Assembly (NCBI RefSeq): GCF_002028455.1
Contig: NZ_MWUM01000025.1
Location: 1-64,000, forward strand
Reading direction: 5' to 3'
From: Zoogloea sp. LCSB751
GTDB taxonomy: Bacteria; Pseudomonadota; Gammaproteobacteria; Burkholderiales; Rhodocyclaceae
Length of the DNA stretch: 64,000 bases
Shown here: positions 8,620-17,296 of the stretch, piece after piece
Layout: each line of letters begins with the position of its first letter
How positions within the stretch are numbered: the stretch's first letter is position 1
The notes under the pieces: model-generated
Seen by the model: the letters and a program-made list of their open reading frames with translations, nothing else
Database searches by the model: none
Told to the model about the DNA's origin: nothing
Translations under genes and position numbers: made by a program

Positions 8620-9959
8620 GATATGACGGCAATCATTTCGATCTTCAGATCTTGATAACTTTCAGGTGCATAGATCATGACGGACTGCGCTTTTATCATC
8701 CGCTCGTAGAGAGGGCCGTGACCATCGAGGGTGAAATAGCATGCTCCCGGTCGTACAGGGATGGCTGCTGGTACTTGGGCCGCATGGCTAAGTCGTACGC
8801 CGGACATCGCGGAGAGAACCAGCTTTTCCACATCGTCAGGGGCTCCCACTTTCAGGCGGAACGGAATGGACTCAATGATCTCTGACTGAGGGTGTGCGGC
8901 ACTGATGGATAGGAAGAATCGTGTCTTGTCATCGATTTTCTCGGAATCCAGGCGCCCCGTGTAGAACGCAGGCTTGGGGTGTGCTAGGGCAATGGCGAAA
9001 TACTGGGTGGATATCACGGTGTCCAGGAGCTCCCGGATCAATGCGTCAAGGCGGGCAAAGCAGGGGCCTGGGCGAGTATGGTCATAGCTTGGAAGCGCAT
9101 TGAGCGTGTGGTGCCTGGAGAACGTGAGTAGCCCGCCAGCCAGTCTCAGCAACTCGTGGAAAAGTCGTTCAGGGGAGTACTCGGGATTGCGCAGTAGGTG
9201 AGTCAGTGCGGCGCATGCGGAGCTGGCCGTATGCAACAGCCAGAAGGATGCGATGTCTCCTGAGCGGAATTCGATGATGTTTTTTGATGGTTCCCGGTGC
9301 AGGCCATAGAGTGCGTCAACCTTTGCCAGCAGTGCATCAATCAGTCTGCGTAGCATGAGATGAAGCCTGGCGCTGCTGCGAAGGCTGACTGATGGGGGAA
9401 TGAAGCTTGGATCAATCTCGAATCCATTGCTCGAAGTCCTGCGGATCCGTGTGATCGGTAGGGTCTGGAACTGCTCATGAGGTTCGCCTCCCTGCCTGAT
9501 CTGGGCAATCTTGCTCAGACGGGAAATGTCGGTTTCCATCGAGTCCGAGAACAGATCGTGGGTTTCCGTCGTTACGACCAGGTAACGCGTGTTGCCGGCA
9601 GATGTGAGATCGTGTGTGCAGTTGCCGCCTTGAGGATTCAGATGTCGCAGGGCGAGGTGAAACTCTGTTCCCCCGTCATCCAGCGTCATCTCGTTCAGGG
9701 AGAGAGGGGTGGGCAATTGGTCAATGTCGGGCGCGAGCAGTGAGTCTCCGTTCGAGAATACGGCATCGATTCGGCTGAAATGGAGAATGCCGCTGCTGAG
9801 TGCGTCCCTGTCCAGCTCCAGTTCCCTGACTCCCCAGGCGAAAGGGTTGGCCGCCAGCAGGGTGCGACGGTTCATTGCATCGGTGTAGATATCCTGCTGC
9901 TGGAAATGCTGAGGGCGGAGAAAGAGGCCTTCGCCCCATAGAGGTTGTGCGCGATTCAT
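8616..9959 (-). CDS. tssK: T6SS baseplate protein TssK
   Basis: A 447-residue protein, normal for TssK. It opens with the family's diagnostic WGEGLFLRPQHFQQQD. TssK is the trimeric baseplate subunit that links the TssFG wedges to TssL and TssM in the inner membrane. The start lies 13 bases after the tssJ stop, and the end overlaps the tssL start, so the three genes form one operon. No missing conserved region was noticed. Confidence 0.96.
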   Translation of the reverse strand: MNRAQPLWGEGLFLRPQHFQQQDIYTDAMNRRTLLAANPFAWGVRELELDRDALSSGILHFSRIDAVFSNGDSLLAPDIDQLPTPLSLNEMTLDDGGTEFHLALRHLNPQGGNCTHDLTSAGNTRYLVVTTETHDLFSDSMETDISRLSKIAQIRQGGEPHEQFQTLPITRIRRTSSNGFEIDPSFIPPSVSLRSSARLHLMLRRLIDALLAKVDALYGLHREPSKNIIEFRSGDIASFWLLHTASSACAALTHLLRNPEYSPERLFHELLRLAGGLLTFSRHHTLNALPSYDHTRPGPCFARLDALIRELLDTVISTQYFAIALAHPKPAFYTGRLDSEKIDDKTRFFLSISAAHPQSEIIESIPFRLKVGAPDDVEKLVLSAMSGVRLSHAAQVPAAIPVRPGACYFTLDGHGPLYERMIKAQSVMIYAPESYQDLKIEMIAVIS

Positions 9960-9972
9960 TGTCGAGGATTAC

Positions 9973-10584
9973 CTAGCGGTTGCATTGAACGCCCATAAGC
10001 GAGTTGGCGGACCCGCTTCCGGGCTCGGGAATCTGGGTTGCCGAACTTGTCGTCAGGGCGCACGCGTGGGCTCCGATGACGATTTCGCTGGACGCGCCTG
10101 GGGCGAAAGCGAGTTTCCAGCGTTCGGCATGGGGCGCGCGGAACAGGCCTGTCACACCTATTGCTGCCATTTCTGGGCTGCTCCGGAATGGCACGATGTG
10201 GGTCTTGCCGGGTAGCAGGACGAGCTCACGAACGGCAATCAAATCGTCACCTAAAGCCTCTTTTTCTCCTTCCGATGTTGTCAGTTGTTCGTAAGTAAGG
10301 CTTTTCAGGCGCTCTGTGGACCGGAGTGAGTAGACCCTGATGACCAGGGATAGGGATCTGCCATCACGGGATGTATTGAGTTGCTCCCCGGCATGGATCC
10401 TCAGCGGAACCTCGGGCGCTTGCTTGTTGTTCCCCGGTTTGGCGATCAGCCCTGACGTGTTCAACGCAACGTCGAGAATGCTGCCGGCAGCCTGCACGAC
10501 CGCAGTGCTGGCGCATCCCGCGAGCAACATGCTGGTTGCGATGAGGGATAGGTTTGCAGGGCAGGGGAAGATGTGGCGAAGCAT
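9973..10584 (-). CDS. tssJ: T6SS outer-membrane lipoprotein TssJ
   Basis: A 203-residue protein from ATG 10584; a longer frame upstream is unrelated. A signal peptide ends in the lipobox LLAGC (Cys24), so it is a lipoprotein. The mature part fits the TssJ beta-sandwich, with SLSLVIRVYSLRSTERLKSL and LVLLPGKTHIVPF as recognisable strands. TssJ sits in the outer membrane facing the periplasm and recruits TssM. First gene of the leftward operon; its promoter lies in the divergent spacer 10585-10701. The tail after about residue 175 is longer than in most TssJ proteins. Confidence 0.9.
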   Translation of the reverse strand: MLRHIFPCPANLSLIATSMLLAGCASTAVVQAAGSILDVALNTSGLIAKPGNNKQAPEVPLRIHAGEQLNTSRDGRSLSLVIRVYSLRSTERLKSLTYEQLTTSEGEKEALGDDLIAVRELVLLPGKTHIVPFRSSPEMAAIGVTGLFRAPHAERWKLAFAPGASSEIVIGAHACALTTSSATQIPEPGSGSANSLMGVQCNR

Positions 10585-10619
10585 TTTTCGATAGTACAAA
10601 AGAATATTTATTTTGGCTA

Positions 10620-10648
10620 TTGTATCGTCATGTTCATGTATGTAATAT
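10620..10648 (+). promoter_or_regulatory. Candidate sigma-70 promoter for the tssB operon
   Basis: TTGTAT (10620-10625), a 17-base spacer and TAATAT (10643-10648) lie about 50 bases before the TPR-lipoprotein start. The whole divergent spacer 10585-10701 is AT-rich. Assignment is by consensus match only. Confidence 0.45.
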
Positions 10649-10701
10649 GCGTTTAAGATTTTATGGATGAGCTGTGTCCTCTTCCTTGTGAATGAACGTC
10701 T

Positions 10702-11319
10702 ATGTGGAAAGCACGATCCTTTCAGTCGCTGGTCTTTGTTCTCATGTTGTCTGGATGCGCGGCCGCGCCTGCGCCGTCCTTGAAGCCTGAGGAGTTCAAC
10801 GTGGTGCTTGAGGCTTTGGGAAAATCGGTGGACGCCCTGTTGCAGCAAGGTAATCAGAAGGATGCGATCAAGCTTCTTGATGACATGTCCAGGCGGAATC
10901 CGGACCGCAAGGAGCCATGGGCGCGCAGGGCCAAGATCTATTTCGACGCGGGGAATTACGCGCAAGCCATAACCGCGGCCGAGGAGGTGCTGCAGCGGGA
11001 TCCTGCGGAACGTTCCGCCAAAGTCATCCGCGCTGTTTCCGGCTTGAGGATCGCCGGACAGTCCCTAAATGAACTGCGTAGCGATGCCGAACTGAAGGGG
11101 AGCGCACATTCCGACGCGGTGGGGCTCGTCAGGGTGATGCGTGAAACCCTGGGGGAGGATGTGCTTGTTCCCCCGGCTGAAGCCAAGCGAGATGTGTCTT
11201 CGTCGCGTGGAGCCAGGGCCAGGCCTCAGGCGGCTCCAGCGCCACGGCGCAAGGCCGGAGGGGAGGCTGAAGCTCGGCCGCCCGCTGCGGGGGGAAACCC
11301 CTTCGATGCTTTGAAATAA
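10702..11319 (+). CDS. TPR lipoprotein upstream of tssB
   Basis: A 205-residue protein with a lipoprotein signal (LMLSGC, Cys19). A tetratricopeptide-like region follows at about residues 35-110, with RREPWARRAKIYFDAG-type helices. The tail (about 155-205) is rich in Ala, Pro and Arg and ends in NPFDALK. TPR units bind proteins, so it may be a periplasmic or outer-membrane partner of TssJ, TssM or the OmpA protein. It is the first gene of the rightward T6SS operon, 60 bases before tssB. Comparable lipoproteins occur at this place in other T6SS clusters, but I cannot assign a family name. Confidence 0.75.
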   Translation: MWKARSFQSLVFVLMLSGCAAAPAPSLKPEEFNVVLEALGKSVDALLQQGNQKDAIKLLDDMSRRNPDRKEPWARRAKIYFDAGNYAQAITAAEEVLQRDPAERSAKVIRAVSGLRIAGQSLNELRSDAELKGSAHSDAVGLVRVMRETLGEDVLVPPAEAKRDVSSSRGARARPQAAPAPRRKAGGEAEARPPAAGGNPFDALK

Positions 11320-11379
11320 GGGCTCCTTTGCGCCCCCCTCTGAGTGATCGCCTTCTATATCAACTGCAGGAGTACAGCC

Positions 11380-11889
11380 GTGGCCAAAAAAGAGAGTATT
11401 CAAAAACAGCTACAACGGGTACGACCTCCCCGGGTGCAACTCACCTATGACGTCGAGGTGGGGGACGCGACTGAGTTGAAGGAGCTGCCTTTCGTTGTCG
11501 GAGTGTTGGGTGATTTCGCCGCTCAATCGGACGTGTCACAAGGAAAGGTTCGCGATCGGAAGTTCGTCAATGTGGATATGGACAATTTCGACGATGTGAT
11601 TGCATCCATGGCACCGCAGGCCAGCTTCAAGGTTAAGAATGTTCTGCAGCAGGACGGCGGTGAGTTGGGAGTGCAACTCACGTTCAAGAAGTTCGACGAC
11701 TTCCGCCCGGAATCGGTTGTGCAGCAGGTCGAGCCTTTGCGGAAGCTTCAGGAGGCGCGTGCCAAACTGGCTGATCTGAGGAACAAGCTTGCTGGCAATG
11801 AGAAACTCGAGGATCTTTTGAGTGAAGTACTGGCCAATACCGAGAATCTTCAGGCACTTAAGACTAGAACCTCCGGGGAGGGGCTGTGA
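11380..11889 (+). CDS. tssB: T6SS contractile sheath small subunit TssB
   Basis: A 169-residue protein starting at GTG 11380, which sits seven bases after AGGAG and gives the usual N-terminus VAKKESIQKQL; an in-frame ATG 36 bases upstream has no such signal. Family blocks RPPRVQLTYDVEVG and LPFVVGVLGDFAAQSD are present. TssB and TssC form the cytoplasmic contractile sheath around the Hcp tube. The stop overlaps the tssC start region, so the pair is translationally coupled. Confidence 0.96.
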   Translation: MAKKESIQKQLQRVRPPRVQLTYDVEVGDATELKELPFVVGVLGDFAAQSDVSQGKVRDRKFVNVDMDNFDDVIASMAPQASFKVKNVLQQDGGELGVQLTFKKFDDFRPESVVQQVEPLRKLQEARAKLADLRNKLAGNEKLEDLLSEVLANTENLQALKTRTSGEGL

Positions 11890-13370
11890 TGGGAGGGGCG
11901 CAACTCATGGCGTCTGTCGTTGCAGATGGCCATGAATCCAGCCTGCTGGACAGAATTGTCGAGGAAAGCAAGGTCGCGCAATCGGCGCATGAAAAGGCCC
12001 GTGCCAAGGACATTATCGGGGAACTGGTCAGTCAGGTTCTAGAGGGTGAGGTCATCGTATCCGAGAACCTGGCCGCAGCGATTGATGCGAGAGTGGCAGA
12101 GCTGGATCGATTGATCTCCGCACAGCTCAGTAGCGTCATGCACGCGCCTGAGTTTCAGGCCCTGGAAAGCGCGTGGACGGGGTTGCACTACTTATGCAGG
12201 AAGACGTCGTCGGGTACGCATCTAAAGATAAAGTTGTTCAATGCAAGCAAGCGTGACTTGATCAAGGATTTTAGATCCGCTATCGACTTCGATCAGAGTG
12301 CGCTATTCAAGAAAGTTTACGAAGAAGAGTTCGGCACCTTTGGTGGTGCGCCATTTGGGGCACTGGTCGGGCAGTTCGAGGTGACGCGTCAGCCCGAAGA
12401 CATGTTCTTCATTGAGCAGATGTCACATATTGGGGCTGCTGCTCACGCGCCTTTCATTACGGCGGCCGCACCTCAGCTTTTTGGTCTCGACTCTTATGTT
12501 GAACTTGGCAAACCGCGTGATCTGGCCAAAGTCTTTGATACAGTAGAGTATGCAAAGTGGAAGTCTTTCCGAGGCTCGGAAGACGCTCGTTACGTCGGCC
12601 TGATCCTGCCGCGCTTCCTTGGGCGCCTGCCGTATAACCCGATCGATGGAGTGGTGACGGAGGGGTTCAACTTTGTCGAGAGTGTGGATGGCGCCGACCA
12701 TGAAAAGTACCTTTGGTGCAATGCGGCCTTTGCTTTTGCGGCCCGGCTCACTGATGCCTTCGACCAGCATGGATGGTGTGCCGCCATCCGGGGGGTCGAA
12801 GGTGGGGGGCTCGTTGAAGATCTACCGACGCATACCTTTCGAACTGATGATGGGGAGGTCGTCCTCAAATGCCCAACGGAGGTGTCTGTAACTGACCGTC
12901 GGGAGAAAGAGTTGAACGATCTTGGTTTCATCTCGCTGGTGCACTGCAAGAATACCGACTACGCGGCTTTTTTTGGTGCTCAGTCGGCTCAGAAGCCCAG
13001 GAAGTACGACACCGATTCAGCCAATGCCAATGCGACACTGTCCGCCCAGTTACAGTACATCTTCGCAGTCTCTCGGATCGCCCATTACATGAAGGCGATG
13101 ATGAGGGAAAAGGTGGGTAGTTTCGCAACCGCTGCGAATATTGAGAGCTATTTGCAGCGCTGGATCGACAATTACGTAACGACTGACGATTCCGCCTCCC
13201 AGGAAACCAAGGCGCAGTTCCCGTTGAGGGAGGCTGCCATTGAAGTCAGTGAAGTACCTGGCCGGCCGGGGACATATCGCGCGGTCTCATTCATCCGTCC
13301 CCATTTTCAGCTGGACGAACTCTCAGTGTCATTGCGACTGGTGGCCGAATTGCCCAGTGGAAAGAACTGA
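11889..13370 (+). CDS. tssC: T6SS contractile sheath large subunit TssC
   Basis: About 493 residues. Diagnostic stretches include FQALESAWTGLHYLCRKT, LPRFLGRLPYNP and the C-terminal block FIRPHFQLDELSVSLRLV. Two starts compete: ATG 11889, sharing a base with the tssB stop and five bases after GGAGGGG, and ATG 11907, eight bases after a second GGAGGGG. Either gives a complete protein. It partners TssB in the sheath that is recycled by ClpV. Confidence 0.96.
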   Translation: MGGAQLMASVVADGHESSLLDRIVEESKVAQSAHEKARAKDIIGELVSQVLEGEVIVSENLAAAIDARVAELDRLISAQLSSVMHAPEFQALESAWTGLHYLCRKTSSGTHLKIKLFNASKRDLIKDFRSAIDFDQSALFKKVYEEEFGTFGGAPFGALVGQFEVTRQPEDMFFIEQMSHIGAAAHAPFITAAAPQLFGLDSYVELGKPRDLAKVFDTVEYAKWKSFRGSEDARYVGLILPRFLGRLPYNPIDGVVTEGFNFVESVDGADHEKYLWCNAAFAFAARLTDAFDQHGWCAAIRGVEGGGLVEDLPTHTFRTDDGEVVLKCPTEVSVTDRREKELNDLGFISLVHCKNTDYAAFFGAQSAQKPRKYDTDSANANATLSAQLQYIFAVSRIAHYMKAMMREKVGSFATAANIESYLQRWIDNYVTTDDSASQETKAQFPLREAAIEVSEVPGRPGTYRAVSFIRPHFQLDELSVSLRLVAELPSGKN

Positions 13371-13399
13371 CGTCATAAACGCACAGGTTGGAGAAAGCT

Positions 13400-13936
13400 A
13401 TGAAAGATATCTACATCGAGTTCAAGGGTAGCGACATAAAGGGTGACTCCAGGGACACCAAGCATAAGGATACCGTAGAGGTCTCCAGCTGGAGCCACAC
13501 CATGCGCCAGCCGAAGTCCGCAACTGCATCGGCTGCCGGCGGGCACACCGCCGAGCGCGTCGAGCACGGTGAAATGGTATTCACAAAGGATATCGACGGA
13601 TCCAGCCCGAAGCTCTATCAGGCTTGTTCATCGGGCCTGCTCGTTAACGACGTGGTGATCTACTTTTATCGTGCATTTGGCGGGAAGAATACAACGGGGA
13701 ATCCGTCGTCCACCCAGAACCGGCACCAGTACTTGAAGATCGAGTTGAAGAACGTGATTGTCGCTTCTGTCTCGCCCATCGTCGCGGAAGAAGGTATTCC
13801 GACGGAGAGTTTTTCCCTCAAGTATTCCGCAGTGAAATGGACCTACGATGAGCTCAATATCGACGGGAGCAAGTCAGGCAAGGTGAACATCCAGGGGGCT
13901 TGGAACCTTGCCAAGAATACGCCCAATCTCACTTAG
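13400..13936 (+). CDS. hcp: T6SS tube protein Hcp (TssD)
   Basis: A 178-residue protein from ATG 13400, preceded by GGAG at a six-base spacing. It opens with MKDIYIEFKGSDIKGDSRD and carries VEVSSWSHTMRQP, both typical of Hcp. Hexamers stack into the inner tube that carries effectors and is itself secreted. It lies between tssC and tssE, the most common place. No C-terminal effector extension is seen, so it is a structural Hcp. Confidence 0.96.
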   Translation: MKDIYIEFKGSDIKGDSRDTKHKDTVEVSSWSHTMRQPKSATASAAGGHTAERVEHGEMVFTKDIDGSSPKLYQACSSGLLVNDVVIYFYRAFGGKNTTGNPSSTQNRHQYLKIELKNVIVASVSPIVAEEGIPTESFSLKYSAVKWTYDELNIDGSKSGKVNIQGAWNLAKNTPNLT

Positions 13937-13964
13937 TCCTTCTTGAAGCAAGATCGGGGCTGCA

Positions 13965-14444
13965 ATGGCGAATGGATTTGAGCCGTCCTTGTTTGACAAG
14001 CTGTTTGAAGATCTTCCGCTTGGCGCGGCTCGCCGCAGGTTGAATCTGGAACAATTGATTGACGGTGTGGCACGAGATCTCGAGGCGCTCCTAAACACCC
14101 GCATTGTTGTCGACGACGTGACGCACCGGGATTTTCCGCTAGCCGGTCGTTCGGTAATAGGTTTCGGCTTGGCCGATTTTGCTGGAATGAACCTGATCAG
14201 CGTTCACGACCGACGCCGCATATGCAGTTCGATCGAAGCGGCCATCAATGCGCACGAACCGCGCCTCAAGGATGTTCGAGTTGATCTGGAGCCTGAACAC
14301 AAGGCAGTCAATGCGCTTTTGTTTTCAATCCGCGCCATGCTGATCGTGAGTCTTGCCGAGGAGCGTGTTGCCTTCGATGCTACGTTACAGCCGGCCTGCT
14401 TGCAGTATTCGGTGAGTCAGCGAGCGATGCGGGCCGGTGCTTGA
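13965..14444 (+). CDS. tssE: T6SS baseplate protein TssE (gp25-like)
   Basis: A 159-residue gp25/GPW-family protein. The N-terminus SLFDKLFEDLPLG and the central SVIGFGLADFAGMNLIS are family hallmarks; the ending carries FDATLQPACLQYSV. TssE joins TssK, TssF and TssG in the wedge that nucleates the sheath. It is immediately followed by tssF, whose ATG comes directly after its stop, so the two are coupled. Confidence 0.93.
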   Translation: MANGFEPSLFDKLFEDLPLGAARRRLNLEQLIDGVARDLEALLNTRIVVDDVTHRDFPLAGRSVIGFGLADFAGMNLISVHDRRRICSSIEAAINAHEPRLKDVRVDLEPEHKAVNALLFSIRAMLIVSLAEERVAFDATLQPACLQYSVSQRAMRAGA

Positions 14445-16280
14445 ATGAAGGATCTGCTGCCGTATTTCGAACGCGAGCTTGCATTTCTGCGTAATCACGG
14501 AAGGACGTTTGCCGAACGATATCCAAAGGTGGCAGCACAGTTGTCGCTCTCTGGCGATGGCTGTGAGGATCCGCATGTGGAGCGGATGATCGAGTCCTTT
14601 GCACTTCTGACCGCCCGCGTATCGAAAAAGATCGAGGACGGTTACCCCCAATTCACCGAGGCGTTGCTGAGCGTCCTGTATCCGCATTATCTTCGTGCAT
14701 TTCCCAGCTGTTCGATAGCCAGTTTCTCTCCACCGGATAAGGGCGTCTCTCCAGAATTACTCCTTGTCCCGCGAGGAACTGAACTTCAGTCCAGGCCAAT
14801 CAAGGGGACCGTATGCCGCTTCAGGACCGTGTGGGATCTTGCAGTTTCCCCTGTCTCCGTCTCAGATCTCAAATTCGACCCTGCGGCGGGCACTCCCTCG
14901 GGTGTCCAGCTGCCAGCGGGGTGCGATGCGATTCTCTCGTTTTCCTTGCTGCGGGGCGGTGATACGGCAAGTGCAGCCATCGTGGCTCCTGGAAAGTTGC
15001 GAATTTATATCGACGCGGAGCCGTCAGTGGCGTCGGCGCTGCGAGATGCCTTGTTTCTGAACCGCTTGAGGATTTATGTCGAGGCAACAGACCGTATTTG
15101 GGATACGGTTCCGGAGGATGTGCTGAGCGAGGTTGGATTTGCTACCGATGAGGCGCTCATCGATATGCCTCAGTCCGCTCACGATGCTTATCGATATCTG
15201 ACTGAATATTTCTGCTTTCCCGAAAAATTCAATTTTTTCGATCTCGATCTGCGTGGCCTGCCGGCAGCCAGCTATAGCAAAGGACGTGTGCGTCTGCATG
15301 TTGCACTGGGTGGCTTGCGCTCTGACAGCGACGCATCACGACTGCTCAAAGCCGTGACGGCACAGAATCTGCGCCTCGGCTGTGTGCCGGTCGTCAATTT
15401 GTTCAAACAATGCGGTGATCCCATCCGTGTATCGGGGCAGGCATCGTCCTACCCTGTCATCCCCGACGGACGTCGGCCTTCTGCGTATGAGGTGTATTCG
15501 ATCGACAGCGTGCATCGCGTGCGTCAGACGCTCCAGGGCGAGTCCATTGTGGAGTTTCGTCCATTTTTCTCCCTGCGGCATGGCGAGACGCCTGATCTCC
15601 ATGGCCATTACTGGTTTGCCCAGCGCGACAGCATGATTGCAGAGAGCAGTCCCGGTTTCGAGACCCTGCTGTCGGTGATCGATACGGATTGTGATCCGTT
15701 TCAACCAAAGAACGACGTCTTGAGCCTCCGGCTCACATGTTCCAATCGGGATTTGCCAACACTGATGTCGTGGGGCGGGCTGGATGGGGACCTGTTGTTG
15801 GAGGGCGGCTCGCAGGCTGCGCTGGTGCGCTTGCTGAAGAGACCCTCACAGCCGTGGCGTTTTGACCATCGCGGGGATGCGCAGTGGCGTCTCATTTCCC
15901 ATCTCTCCCTCAATCACCTCTCGCTGACGGGGAGCGGCTTGGCGGCATTCAAGGAAATGTTGGCGCTGTATGACCTTCCGCAGACGGCCACCTCGCGTCG
16001 TCGTCTTGAGGGGCTGCTGTCCATTGAACGAGTGGACAAGACCGTCTGGATGAAGGGCAAGCCGTTTGCGTGCTTTGTGAGAGGCTTTGAAGTTCGTCTG
16101 ACTATTGATGAGTCGAGTTTTGTCGGGAGTGGTCTTCACGCTTTTGCCCGCTGTATCGACCGCTTTCTAGGGCTCTATGTGGGCCTGAACAGTTTCATTC
16201 AACTGGTGATCCTCTCGGGCCGAACCGGAGAGGAATTGATCCGATGCGCACCCCGAAGCGGCGATTCGGCCCTGGCCTGA
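14445..16280 (+). CDS. tssF: T6SS baseplate protein TssF
   Basis: A 611-residue protein, normal for TssF. It opens with the family signature LLPYFERELAFLRNHGRTFAE-like sequence (residues 4-23). TssF forms the core of the baseplate wedge together with TssG. The gene abuts tssE and overlaps tssG by 37 bases. Base composition starts to rise here towards that of the rest of the chromosome. Confidence 0.95.
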   Translation: MKDLLPYFERELAFLRNHGRTFAERYPKVAAQLSLSGDGCEDPHVERMIESFALLTARVSKKIEDGYPQFTEALLSVLYPHYLRAFPSCSIASFSPPDKGVSPELLLVPRGTELQSRPIKGTVCRFRTVWDLAVSPVSVSDLKFDPAAGTPSGVQLPAGCDAILSFSLLRGGDTASAAIVAPGKLRIYIDAEPSVASALRDALFLNRLRIYVEATDRIWDTVPEDVLSEVGFATDEALIDMPQSAHDAYRYLTEYFCFPEKFNFFDLDLRGLPAASYSKGRVRLHVALGGLRSDSDASRLLKAVTAQNLRLGCVPVVNLFKQCGDPIRVSGQASSYPVIPDGRRPSAYEVYSIDSVHRVRQTLQGESIVEFRPFFSLRHGETPDLHGHYWFAQRDSMIAESSPGFETLLSVIDTDCDPFQPKNDVLSLRLTCSNRDLPTLMSWGGLDGDLLLEGGSQAALVRLLKRPSQPWRFDHRGDAQWRLISHLSLNHLSLTGSGLAAFKEMLALYDLPQTATSRRRLEGLLSIERVDKTVWMKGKPFACFVRGFEVRLTIDESSFVGSGLHAFARCIDRFLGLYVGLNSFIQLVILSGRTGEELIRCAPRSGDSALA

Positions 16281-17287
16281 TCGCACACACGCAGCAGGAG
16301 CCGGCAGCGTATGAGTTTTTTCAACTCGTTCGCCTGTACGAGCAGCTTTTCCTGAAAGAGGGGGGGGATCCTCTGTCCGAACGGATCCAGTTCCGTAACT
16401 CCCTGCGTCTGGGGTTTTCGCCCAGTCAGATCGATGCCATGTCCGTTTTTTTCAAAGGACAGGATCAAAATGGAGATGTCGACCGTATTGAGATTACGCC
16501 CGGCTTCATCGGCATGCTGGGGGTGAGCGGTACTTTGCCGCTGCACTATACGGAGCGGGTTGTTGAGCGGGAGCGGCACGGTCGGGACGTGGCCGGGCGT
16601 GCCTTCCTCGACATGTTCGTGAATCGTGCCGTCGGTCACTTCTATCGGGCCTGGAAGAAATACAAGCTTCCTTATCTTTACGAAACCGATCGCAGGAACC
16701 ATTTTCTGCCGCTGCTGATGTCCTTGCTCGGGCTTGGTCATGGCGCGTTGCGGCAGCGAATGAGCCGGGATTCTGGACGAATCGACGACGAGTCCCTGGC
16801 CTATTTTTCCGGTTTGCTCAGTCAGCGTCCGGTCTCCGCCAGTACTTTGAAACAGATTCTGAGTGCCTACTTTCAAGTGGATGTCGCCATTGAGCAGTTC
16901 GTTGGGCGCTGGTACGTGGCGCCCATCGCCCAGCGGTCTGCACTGGGCGGAGGTAACGCAGCTCTGGGCGTGAATGCACTGCTCGGCGAAAAGGTCTGGC
17001 AGCGGAATCTTCGCATACGGATTCATATCCGGGCCTTGGGCTACGAACGCTATATCTCGTTTCTTCCCAGGGGCGAACTGGCAATGGCCCTCGGCAGATT
17101 GCTCGGATTTGCAACGGGGGGGCAGTTCGAGTGTGAGGTCTGTCCGCAACTCCGGGCTTCTGAGGTACGCCCGACTGTGCTGGGCGTATTCGAGGGCGGA
17201 CGGCTTGGGTACGACTCCTTCTTGAAGTCTCGCGCAGAAACCCGTGATCGTGGGGATCTGCGATTTCTTGTTCAATGCTCGGATTAA
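16244..17287 (+). CDS. tssG: T6SS baseplate protein TssG
   Basis: A 347-residue protein of normal length. Family features include YEFFQLVRLYEQLF near the start, GFIGMLGVSGTLPLHYTE in the middle and FLPRGELAMALGRLL towards the end. It partners TssF and TssK in the baseplate. It overlaps tssF by 37 bases and precedes clpV by nine bases, all in one operon. Confidence 0.94.
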   Translation: MRTPKRRFGPGLIAHTQQEPAAYEFFQLVRLYEQLFLKEGGDPLSERIQFRNSLRLGFSPSQIDAMSVFFKGQDQNGDVDRIEITPGFIGMLGVSGTLPLHYTERVVERERHGRDVAGRAFLDMFVNRAVGHFYRAWKKYKLPYLYETDRRNHFLPLLMSLLGLGHGALRQRMSRDSGRIDDESLAYFSGLLSQRPVSASTLKQILSAYFQVDVAIEQFVGRWYVAPIAQRSALGGGNAALGVNALLGEKVWQRNLRIRIHIRALGYERYISFLPRGELAMALGRLLGFATGGQFECEVCPQLRASEVRPTVLGVFEGGRLGYDSFLKSRAETRDRGDLRFLVQCSD

Positions 17288-17296
17288 GGTCGACGG

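Noticed and set aside
10702..11319. TPR lipoprotein as a candidate TssA
   Set aside because: TssA is cytoplasmic with an ImpA N-terminal domain; this protein has a lipobox and no such domain.
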